From positions 1 through 45,096 of the forward strand of contig CALFTO010000027.1 in assembly GCA_937916195.1 (NCBI GenBank): a DNA stretch of 45,096 nt, written 5' to 3'. The DNA comes from an uncultured Clostridia bacterium (GTDB lineage: Bacteria > Bacillota > Clostridia > Oscillospirales > Acutalibacteraceae). Below are positions 17,162-24,453 of this stretch, piece by piece; within the stretch, counting starts at the first letter, position 1, and each line of letters begins with the position of its first letter. The translations under genes and the position numbers were made by a program. The notes beneath the pieces were generated by a model. It saw only the letters and a list, made by a program, of their open reading frames with translations, made no database searches and had not been told where the DNA came from.

Positions 17162-18148
17162 ATGACTACACTTTATGGTATTATTTTTGTTATTTCTCTT
17201 TTGATGATTATTGCGTATTTTTTAGTTGACAGAAAACGTGATGTTTGGTTGCTGCTTCTTTTTGTTTGTGTAGCAGTATGTGATTTGGGCTATTTTCTTC
17301 TATCTATCGCGAATAATCTTGATTTTGCTTTATGGGCAAACAGAATTGCTTATCTTGGAAATGTCTTTTTACCTTTTTCCATACTTATGATGATTATGAA
17401 TCTTTCAAGATTCACTTATCCTAAATGGTTACCACGAATTTTAATTGTCATCAATATTGTAATGTTTTTAATTGTTTCAAGTGGCGGATGGTTGTCGATT
17501 TACTATAAAAATGTTTCTTTTGAAATCATAAACGGTGTTGGTACACTTATTAAGGATTACGGACCGTTGCATAATTTTTATAAAGTCTTTCTGTTTGCGT
17601 ATTTCTCTGCAATGATTGCAATTATCATATACACAGCCATTAAAAAGACTGTTGTATCTATCAAACACTCTATTTTTCTCGCATTTGTTGTTATCGGCAA
17701 TATTGCAATCTGGCTTATTGAAAACAGTATAAACGCAGGATTTGAATTTATGTCCATATCCTATATAATCACAGAGGGCTTAATATTATTCCTGTACGGG
17801 ATTTTACAGGATTACGGTCTTGCAGATACTCAAGGAATTTCTGCCGAATCCGTTGCAACTAAAACCGAAACAGCACAAACTGTTTCTAACGAACAAATAG
17901 CAAATATCAAGTATTTTGAGCAAAATCAGATTGATGTTATTTTTGAAAACTGGGAAGACATCCGTTCCCTTTCTCAACGTGAAAAAGAGGTTTTAGGACT
18001 GATTATGCAGAACAAAAAACGAAAAGATATTGCCGATGAACTCTTTGTAACGGAAAGCACAATCAAAAAACATACATCAAGCATTTTCAAAAAGCTTAAC
18101 ATCAACAATCGTTCTGAATTGTTTGAAAGAGCAAAAGAATTACTTTAA
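17162..18148 (+). CDS. Membrane-bound LuxR-type regulator (7 TM plus HTH)
   Basis: 328 aa from ATG 17162, with AAGGAGG upstream inside the preceding gene's end. Seven hydrophobic helices (about residues 2-225) resemble the 7TM sensor found at the N-terminus of some histidine kinases. A linker follows, then a LuxR/GerE HTH (about 265-328) with LSQREKEVLGLIMQNKKRKDI and STIKKHTSSIFKKL. It is a one-component regulator that would bind DNA from the membrane. A paralogue with the same ALWANRI-x-YLG-x-VFLPFS core lies convergently at 18250-19365. The TM count predicts an outside N-terminus and an inside HTH. Confidence 0.85.
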   Translation: MTTLYGIIFVISLLMIIAYFLVDRKRDVWLLLLFVCVAVCDLGYFLLSIANNLDFALWANRIAYLGNVFLPFSILMMIMNLSRFTYPKWLPRILIVINIVMFLIVSSGGWLSIYYKNVSFEIINGVGTLIKDYGPLHNFYKVFLFAYFSAMIAIIIYTAIKKTVVSIKHSIFLAFVVIGNIAIWLIENSINAGFEFMSISYIITEGLILFLYGILQDYGLADTQGISAESVATKTETAQTVSNEQIANIKYFEQNQIDVIFENWEDIRSLSQREKEVLGLIMQNKKRKDIADELFVTESTIKKHTSSIFKKLNINNRSELFERAKELL

Positions 18149-18164
18149 AACTATATAAAAAATT

Positions 18165-18207
18165 AAGCGTTGCATTTGGGAAATCACTACTCCCGCTTGC
18201 AACGCTT
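18165..18207. terminator. Bidirectional terminator between the two 7TM-LuxR genes
   Basis: AAGCGTTGCA (18165-18174) pairs with TGCAACGCTT (18198-18207), followed by T residues, in the 101-bp convergent gap. It is nearly the same element as at 8606-8647. Confidence 0.75.
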
Positions 18208-18249
18208 TTTATTTGTTATTAAGTTGATTATTTAGAAAATTCATCTAAC

Positions 18250-19365
18250 CTATTTGACAAAATTACTGTTTATCTCTCCAAGTTTTGCTTTTACGGATTT
18301 AAGGTGTTTATGAATCTCTAAAAGTTCTTTACGGGAAGAAACTCCCAGCTTGCTATAAATGTTTCGGTTGTGATATTTCAGGGTGTTTTCTTTAATATTT
18401 AAGTTTGCCATAATTTCTTTCGTGGTAGCACGAGCTATATAAGCCTCGTAGATTGTTTTTTCTGTCGGTGTCATTTCTTTAAGACCAATCATAAAGGTTT
18501 CTATACGCTCTGGTGTAAACGCTTCGGGTTCTATGGGATTTTCAAGCATAACATCTGCGTTTTGTTCTTCAGAATAATTTTGCACCGACTCAACCTGTTT
18601 GACTATCTCACGCAGTTTTTGATTTTCGCTCATTACAAGGTGAACGCCGAGCAAGAATAATTCACTAATAATATATGAAACTGAAAGCATTTCAAAATCA
18701 ATGCTTACAAGCTGTTCAATAAACCATACACCGATATTAACAAATACCGCTATTGCAAGAATAACAGCGTGAATAGTTGTGTCAATTGTCTTTTTTATCT
18801 GTGCACGGATAATAACTGTAACCATAACGAAGAAATAGCCCAGTAGATAGAATAAGTAAAGAGGATGCAATGGTCCGTAAACTTTTACAAGCGTAGAAAC
18901 GCCATTCACGACTTCAAAAGTTACCTCTTTGTAGTAAATACCCAGTATTCCGGGACTTGCCGCAACAAGAAAAATAAGAATAGAAATTACAAACAAAGCC
19001 CTTGGTAAAATTTTTTTGAATGAAGTGTTAGTCACATTTAAAATAATCATCAACATAGAAAAAGGCAAAAATACCGAGCCAAGATAAGAAATACGGTTTG
19101 CCCAAAGAGCCATTTCCAAATCAGAGGAAACAGATAACAAAGTGTATCCGATGTTCACCACTAATACAGACGAAAAAAGCACATAAAACCATATTTTATT
19201 TTTGCGAACCGAAAATAAACAACCTATTAAAAGCACAAACGACAATATAGTAGCAGCACCATAAATAATGGACACACTTGCATTTTTATCGCCAACAGTA
19301 TTACATCCGCTTAAACTAAATATTAATGATAGAACAACGAATATAATTGCAAAAAACTTTTTCAT
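18250..19365 (-). CDS. 7TM-LuxR regulator with N-terminal lipobox
   Basis: 371 aa from ATG 19365 with AGGAGAG upstream. It has the same 7TM core and C-terminal LuxR HTH (about 300-355: MTPTEKTIYEAYIARATTKE, ENTLKYHNRNIYSKL) as the convergent paralogue. It starts with an extra signal peptide ending in a lipobox, SLSGC (Cys 21). Cleavage there would leave a lipidated N-terminus outside, and seven further helices would return the HTH to the cytoplasm, so the topology is consistent. A lipid-anchored DNA-binding regulator is unusual. Its target may be the surface protein transcribed divergently from 19580. Confidence 0.83.
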   Translation of the reverse strand: MKKFFAIIFVVLSLIFSLSGCNTVGDKNASVSIIYGAATILSFVLLIGCLFSVRKNKIWFYVLFSSVLVVNIGYTLLSVSSDLEMALWANRISYLGSVFLPFSMLMIILNVTNTSFKKILPRALFVISILIFLVAASPGILGIYYKEVTFEVVNGVSTLVKVYGPLHPLYLFYLLGYFFVMVTVIIRAQIKKTIDTTIHAVILAIAVFVNIGVWFIEQLVSIDFEMLSVSYIISELFLLGVHLVMSENQKLREIVKQVESVQNYSEEQNADVMLENPIEPEAFTPERIETFMIGLKEMTPTEKTIYEAYIARATTKEIMANLNIKENTLKYHNRNIYSKLGVSSRKELLEIHKHLKSVKAKLGEINSNFVK

Positions 19366-19441
19366 TTTGCTCTCCTATAATATGTTAAAGAGTGATAAAC
19401 GCCCGACAAACTTCGTCAAGAATTTTTGAAAAAACCGTAAA

Positions 19442-19458
19442 CCACACTTTTAGTGTGG
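19442..19458. repeat. Hairpin in divergent intergenic region
   Basis: CCACACT (19442-19448), a TTT loop and AGTGTGG (19452-19458). It lies between divergent genes so it should not be a simple terminator. A second inverted repeat, TCAATATT/AATATTGA with a 9-nt spacer, is at 19498-19522 and may be an operator. Confidence 0.4.
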
Positions 19459-19579
19459 GGACAATCAAAGTAAGTATAATTATAATAATATCGTACTTCA
19501 ATATTATATAGCAAAATATTGAGGTTTTCAATAGAAGAACCTTGTTCTTTAAAAAAATAAAAAAAGGAGAAAATGCTTT

Positions 19580-21225
19580 ATGAAAAAATTTATTTCTATG
19601 ACATTGGCAATAATTATGTTGTTGTGTATGATTCCAACAACAACTGTTTTCGCTGCCAAAGAAGAAGTTATCAGTCAACTTGACCTAACGGTGCCTTCAC
19701 CAAAAGAAGGTGAAAAGCCTTCCTATGACAAAATTGACGGTCGTGGATATTACAGCGATAATGGTTTGCAAGGAACATCTACCCGTATTTTTAAAAACGG
19801 TATCGCTTGGTTTAAAAGCTCCACATCATATTCAGCCCTGGTACAACTGCCACCTTTGAGGGCGGTAAAACCTATACTGTAAAAATCAACTTGTTACCTA
19901 AAGGCAATTTTTCATTTGCAGCAAACGTGTCAGCAAAAATCAATGGTAAAAATGCAACTGTAGAAACTTATGATGATGGCAGTATTTTGGTGGTAACCAC
20001 CCTAACATCTGATGTTCAAACACCTAAAACCCTCATTTCTTCTGTTGATTTAACCGTTGTTAAGCCTATTATAGGTAAAACGCCAACCTTTGCTAAAGTA
20101 GATACAAGCAAATACTTCAGCGAAAAATACGGTACAGTTTCTAACTGTTCAAACGGAGTTACCTGGACCAATCAGAGTAGCGGTGTAAATCTTACTGTAA
20201 ACAACCCCTTTAAAGAGGGCGTAAAATACAAGGTAACTTATTATCTCACCGCAAAAGATGGCTACAAGTTCAGTTCAAGCACCAGATGTACTATCAATGG
20301 CACCGCCGCGACACTTGAAGTTAAAGACGAAACTCATATTGCGGTATCGCTCAGCAATCTTGTTCCCGGTGACGGCAAAAGAGAAATCAATAGCCTTGAC
20401 CTCTCGGTTACTTCTCCGGCAGAAGGTGCAAAACCTGCCTATAACAAAATCGATGGAACAGGTTATTACAGTGACAACGGATTAAATGGTACAAGCACAA
20501 GAATTTATAAAAACGGTATAGCATGGTACAAATCTTCAAATTCTTTTATCAGCCCCGGTACAACTGAAACCTTTGAGGGTGGCAAAGCTTATACTGTAAA
20601 AATTTCTCTTCTTCCAAAGGATGGATATAGATTCGGTAAAAATATTTCAGTAAAGATTAATGGTAAAACCGCTACGGTTGAAACGTTTGATGATGGCAGT
20701 ATCAATGTGTCAGTAACATTGACCGCTACAAAAAAAGACCATGTACATACAGCAAGCACAACATGGCAAACTGACCTTGATAACCATTGGAAGATTTGTA
20801 CAGATAAAAACTGTGGCTCACTTGTAGGCGAAAAGCAAAAGCATTCTGATTCCAATAAAGACGGCAAGTGTGATGTTTGTGGTTATAAGTTGCCTGTGGA
20901 GGTTTCCGATGACACAACAACGACAACCACCAATAAAGCAGATGATACAACCACCACAAATAAAGCAGACGACACAGCAAAGCCTGACAAAAATCCAACT
21001 AAACCGACAACTAATAATGACGAATCGGCAGATGCGGAAAACACAGATAATCTCACTCCTGATAATACCACAGAACAAAATGAGGACATCAATGCGGACG
21101 ACAATAACAATGATAACGATGATAACAAAAATTCTGTTTGGTTAATAATCGGTATCATCCTTGTACTTGCAGCAGGTACAGTTGTTGTAGTTGTTCTTAT
21201 GAAAAAGAAAAAAGACAACAAATAA
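19580..21225 (+). pseudogene. Frameshifted cell-surface repeat protein
   Basis: The first frame (19580-19882) starts with a signal peptide (MKKFISMTLAIIMLLCM...VFA) and the first half of a repeat. It then leaves frame near 19833, and the rest continues in the frame read through 21225. Comparing repeat 1 with repeat 3 shows one missing base where repeat 3 reads S-F-I-S-P-G-T-T. The reconstructed protein is about 548 aa. It has three repeats of about 110 aa (1 and 3 closely alike), an H-x3-W/C-rich module (HTASTTWQTDLDNHWKIC, CDVCGYKL), a Thr/Asp/Asn linker and a C-terminal TM helix with a KKKKDNK tail that anchors it. It could be a true pseudogene, a phase-variable gene or an assembly error. 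Confidence 0.75.
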
Positions 21226-21248
21226 AATTATATGATACTTAATCTGTC

Positions 21249-21292
21249 AAAATCGACGAATTGTATTAAATAGCGTAGTCAATGCCAGAAAA
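21249..21292. repeat. About 40-bp repeat, copy 1
   Basis: The core AAATAGCGTAGTCAATGCCA (from 21268) plus flanking bases is repeated at 33465-33507 with only three or so differences over about 42 bp. Both copies lie shortly after a gene stop and directly against a terminator stem. They enclose the MerR-LuxR/LuxE-LuxC cluster. Confidence 0.75.
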
Positions 21293-21329
21293 ACCTCGCA
21301 AGCTCTTTAGTAAGGCTTGCGAGGTTTTT
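21290..21329 (+). terminator. Terminator after the surface protein
   Basis: AAAACCTCGCAAGC (21290-21303) pairs with GCTTGCGAGGTTTT (21315-21328), followed by T. Confidence 0.85.
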
Positions 21330-21397
21330 AATTCTCATTTTACTTGAAAAACAGAATTAAAATAGACATAAATTTTAAACTTTTTATAGCATTGTTC

Positions 21398-21426
21398 TTG
21401 AAAAGTATTTAAAAAAGATATATAAT
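21398..21426 (+). promoter_or_regulatory. Promoter of the MerR-HTH/LuxR regulator
   Basis: TTGAAA (21398-21403), 17-bp spacer, TATAAT (21421-21426). The predicted transcription start (about 21433) falls in the tandem repeat that follows. Confidence 0.7.
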
Positions 21427-21472
21427 AAACAACGGTATGACGAATAATATAAACAACGGTATGACGAATAAA
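21425..21472 (+). repeat. Two tandem 24-bp repeats at a transcription start
   Basis: ATAAACAACGGTATGACGAA plus four bases begins at 21425 and again at 21449, period 24. The repeats overlap the end of the -10 and the start site, a position suited to a repressor or autoregulator. They also encode an in-frame mini-ORF (ATG 21437 to TAA 21484, 15 codons) whose end carries the GAGGG ribosome site of the regulator gene. Confidence 0.7.
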
Positions 21473-21486
21473 ATCGAGGGATAAAA

Positions 21487-22734
21487 ATGGATTATTTGAA
21501 AATTCAAGACTTAGCTGTAAAATGGGGATTATCTGCAAGAAGAATACAAGCGCTTTGCTCTCAGGGCAAAATCGAGGGTGCTGTGCGTTTTGGACGAGAT
21601 TGGATAATACCAAAAAATGCCACACGTCCAATCGACGGAAGAACAAAGGCGGGGCGAAAAAACGATTTTGACCTATTAAATGTGGATATGCCTCTCCCAA
21701 GAAAGACCCCGTTTCTTTATATGAGTAACCTTTATAGTGTTCCCGGAAGTGCCGAAGAAAGTATGGAACTTCTTTCTGATAATCACGAGGTAAAGGTGCT
21801 TTTCGCCGCTGAAATCGCCTATTCCAGAGGTGAGATTGATAAGGTTTATGAGAGTGCTAATTACCTGTTAAATAAACATTCGGGCTTTTATGCGGTGCTT
21901 TCAGCAGGTATGCTTTTAGCTCTTTGTGCCATTTGGCACGGTGACCTTAATATGTGGCGCAAAGCAAAAATACATATTGCAGAAGCACCTGCAAAAAACG
22001 ATAATGACCGTGATATTATGGCGCTCTCCATCACCGCAGTTGATAGTATGATATATGATGTTACTTCATTTCCGGAGTGGTTTAAGATAGGTTGTTTTGA
22101 GCCTTTGCATAAAGATGCTTTGCCCGCTGCAAAGGTTTATTACGCCAAATATCTATATGCTGCAGGCTATGCCGTTGCCACAAAGCAAATGGAACTGCAA
22201 GGTGTTCATGGGCTTTCTTTGATGTCAATATTGCCAAATACTATTGAACCCATGATTTCTCAAGCTATGGCAGATAATTCTATTATCGCTGAAATGTATT
22301 TACGTATGACCTGTGCTGCTGTCTACCACAACAGCGGCAACGATGCACAAGCTATACGACACATTGACCGTACCATTGCACTGGCTCTTCCCGATAAGCT
22401 TTACGGACTCCTTGCGGAGTATTGTCGTGTATTGGATTCGCTTTTGGAACTTCGCTTGAAACAAGTTGATTCAGATGCTTGGAACGAAGTTAAAAGACTC
22501 TATAAGATATACAATGAAGGTTGGTCTAAACTCAGCGGTAGTGTGCGAGGAAAGACTATAATCACTACTCTTTCGCAGAAGGAAAGAGAGGTTGCAAGGC
22601 TTGCCGCTTTTGGTATGCAAAACAACGCAATTGCTGAAAAATTGCATATGTCTCTATCCGGCGTTAAGCAGGCAATTCGTATTATATCCGAAAAAACCGG
22701 CGTAAGCCGAGATGAATTTGCCTCGTTTTTGTGA
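21487..22734 (+). CDS. MerR-type HTH/helical/LuxR three-part regulator
   Basis: 415 aa. The N-terminus (1-50) is an excisionase/MerR-like winged HTH: MDYLKIQDLAVKWGLSARRI, then GRDWIIPKNA. The middle (about 85-340) is all-helical and TPR-like. The C-terminus (about 355-415) is a LuxR HTH: LSQKEREVARLAAFGMQNNA, then SGVKQAIRIISEK. Two different DNA-binding modules around a helical sensor recall MalT-type regulators but with an added N-terminal HTH. It has its own promoter and terminator and stands just before the LuxE/LuxC operon, so it is the obvious candidate regulator of it. Confidence 0.8.
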   Translation: MDYLKIQDLAVKWGLSARRIQALCSQGKIEGAVRFGRDWIIPKNATRPIDGRTKAGRKNDFDLLNVDMPLPRKTPFLYMSNLYSVPGSAEESMELLSDNHEVKVLFAAEIAYSRGEIDKVYESANYLLNKHSGFYAVLSAGMLLALCAIWHGDLNMWRKAKIHIAEAPAKNDNDRDIMALSITAVDSMIYDVTSFPEWFKIGCFEPLHKDALPAAKVYYAKYLYAAGYAVATKQMELQGVHGLSLMSILPNTIEPMISQAMADNSIIAEMYLRMTCAAVYHNSGNDAQAIRHIDRTIALALPDKLYGLLAEYCRVLDSLLELRLKQVDSDAWNEVKRLYKIYNEGWSKLSGSVRGKTIITTLSQKEREVARLAAFGMQNNAIAEKLHMSLSGVKQAIRIISEKTGVSRDEFASFL

Positions 22735-22830
22735 TTTTACATATCCAAGACCTACCAAAAAGGATATATTAACATTTAAAAAATATGACCTCATGGAGCT
22801 TTTTTAGGTAATAAAAATTTTTCATACACT

Positions 22831-22869
22831 CTGCTATACTGTTATCAGCAAACAGTATGGCAGATTTTT
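22831..22869 (+). terminator. Terminator after the LuxR-type regulator
   Basis: CTGCTATACTGTT (22831-22843) pairs with AACAGTATGGCAG (22851-22863) with one G-U, followed by ATTTTTTATTTT. No strong promoter is visible between it and the next gene at 22900. Confidence 0.8.
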
Positions 22870-22899
22870 TATTTTGCACAAAAGCAGAAAGGAGAAGAT

Positions 22900-23265
22900 A
22901 TGATAAATAACCTTTTTTCACAGGATACACAAACAAGTACACCTACTCACAAAGAAGGCGAACTTTATAAGATTGTGAATATCAACGGTCACATTTTTGA
23001 ACTATATTACGGATATTATGAAGAATGTGAGCGAAAAAATCCTGATATAGAGCCAATGCCAATTTATCCTAACTTTATTAAAAATCCAAAATACACTAAT
23101 GACGACTTCGCATTTGTTACAAAAATGCAGGATGCTTGTAAGCATTATAAAGGCAAACAAGGACAATTTAACGAATGTGCCGAATGTGAACATTATTTAC
23201 ACGGTGACGATTTAATAGGCATATGTACTTGTTTAAATAATAAAAAACTAAAAAACGGAATTTAA
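22900..23265 (+). CDS. Small hypothetical protein with Cys cluster
   Basis: 121 aa with AAAGGAGAAG upstream. There is no signal peptide or TM helix. The C-terminal third holds CKHY, C-A-E-C-E-H-Y and C-T-C, a Cys/His spacing that could bind a metal. The first 30 residues are polar and probably flexible. I do not recognise the family. It sits 55 bp before the LuxE-like gene on the same strand and may be the first gene of that operon. Confidence 0.6.
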   Translation: MINNLFSQDTQTSTPTHKEGELYKIVNINGHIFELYYGYYEECERKNPDIEPMPIYPNFIKNPKYTNDDFAFVTKMQDACKHYKGKQGQFNECAECEHYLHGDDLIGICTCLNNKKLKNGI

Positions 23266-23287
23266 CGAAAGAATAAAAATCACAAAT

Positions 23288-23307
23288 AACAATTCTAAAG
23301 AATTGTT
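23288..23307 (+). promoter_or_regulatory. 20-bp palindrome before luxE-like gene
   Basis: AACAATTCT, AA, AGAATTGTT form a perfect 9-bp inverted repeat. It ends 2 bp before the AGGAGGT ribosome site, so it could be an operator or an RNA hairpin limiting translation. Confidence 0.5.
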
Positions 23308-23320
23308 GCAGGAGGTATTT

Positions 23321-24439
23321 ATGACAGCCAGAGAAAAATTATTAAAATTAGAAGATGTATATGACCATAAAGGTTCATCAGAAATTTTTCTGGAAGCAAT
23401 GAGAGATTGCTTAAAGCATCACATTAAAAACAATGCTTTCTTTAAAAAGTATATGGACGAATCAGGATTTGACCCTGACGAATTAAAAACAGAAGAAGAT
23501 TTGAAAAAAATTCCGTTTATTCATGCGAATTTTTTTAAGAAATATGAGGTTTTAAGCGTGGACCGTGACGAAATTGTGTTTTATGCTACGAGCTCGGGGA
23601 CAAGCGGTCAAAAAAGTCAGATGTTCTTTGACCAAGACACCTTTGATTTCGGTAATACGATGATTGAAAACGAGTTCAGATATTATGGATTTCTATCGGA
23701 TGAGCTGACAAATTACCTGCTTTTTACTTATGAGCCGGCAAAGGTCAGTGAAAATTTAGGCACAGCGCAAACGGATATGGGTTTATTAAGTTATGCACCT
23801 GTTAACGACACATTTTTCGCACTCAGATATAACGGTCAGGGACACGATTTTGATGTGTACGGCACAATAAAAGCCTTGGAAGAATATGAAGAACAAGGAC
23901 TTCCGGTACGCATTTTTGGATTTCCCTCTTTTCTTTACTTCACTGTAAGACAGATGAAGGAAACCGGGCACAGACCACTTCGTCTTAATAAAAACTCGAT
24001 GACTATGCTCGGCGGTGGTTGGAAAGGTTATGCTGACAAGCAAATTAAAAAGTCTGAACTTTATGAAATGGTAGAAGAAATGCTTGGAATTCCTGCAGAA
24101 AATTGCAGGGACGGATATGGTTCAACAGAACATTCGGTGCCGTATTTTGAATGTCCTAACCATAATTTCCATATCCCTGTTTACAGCAGAATGTTAATTC
24201 GTGATGTTGAAACATTAGAGCCACTTCCGTTTGGAAAACCGGGATTTGCCAATTTTATTACACCCCATTTATTGAGTGTACCCGCAGTATCTGTTTTAAT
24301 GGGAGATATGGCAATTATGCACGCACCGGAGGAATGTGGTTGTGGCATTAAAACACCATATATGGAGATTGTAGGTCGTGCGGGAACAAGCAAAGGCAAA
24401 AGCTGCGCAATTACGGCAAGCGAATTATTAAAGCGTTAA
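23321..24439 (+). CDS. LuxE-like acyl-protein synthetase
   Basis: 372 aa from ATG 23321 with AGGAGGT 8 bp upstream. The adenylate-forming signature is SSGTSGQKS (91-99). Later blocks GGGWKGY (about 225) and YGSTEH (about 265) fit the LuxE family, in which a fatty acid is activated as acyl-AMP and passed to a Cys near the C-terminus. A Cys at 362, in KSCAITASELL, 11 residues from the end, matches that position. The product would be handed to a LuxC reductase, and a LuxC domain is encoded in the next gene 14 bp downstream. No luciferase genes (luxAB) are present, so the pathway is not bioluminescence. The acid used is unknown. Confidence 0.85.
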   Translation: MTAREKLLKLEDVYDHKGSSEIFLEAMRDCLKHHIKNNAFFKKYMDESGFDPDELKTEEDLKKIPFIHANFFKKYEVLSVDRDEIVFYATSSGTSGQKSQMFFDQDTFDFGNTMIENEFRYYGFLSDELTNYLLFTYEPAKVSENLGTAQTDMGLLSYAPVNDTFFALRYNGQGHDFDVYGTIKALEEYEEQGLPVRIFGFPSFLYFTVRQMKETGHRPLRLNKNSMTMLGGGWKGYADKQIKKSELYEMVEEMLGIPAENCRDGYGSTEHSVPYFECPNHNFHIPVYSRMLIRDVETLEPLPFGKPGFANFITPHLLSVPAVSVLMGDMAIMHAPEECGCGIKTPYMEIVGRAGTSKGKSCAITASELLKR

Positions 24440-24453
24440 CGGGAGGTTGCTAT

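Noticed and set aside
19580..19882. Separate 100-aa secreted protein
   Set aside because: The sequence is the start of the repeat protein, cut by a single-base frameshift, as comparison with repeat 3 shows.
20883..21221. Minus-strand frames over the surface-protein linker
   Set aside because: Ser/Val-rich mirror of the Thr/Asp/Asn repeats; no start signal.
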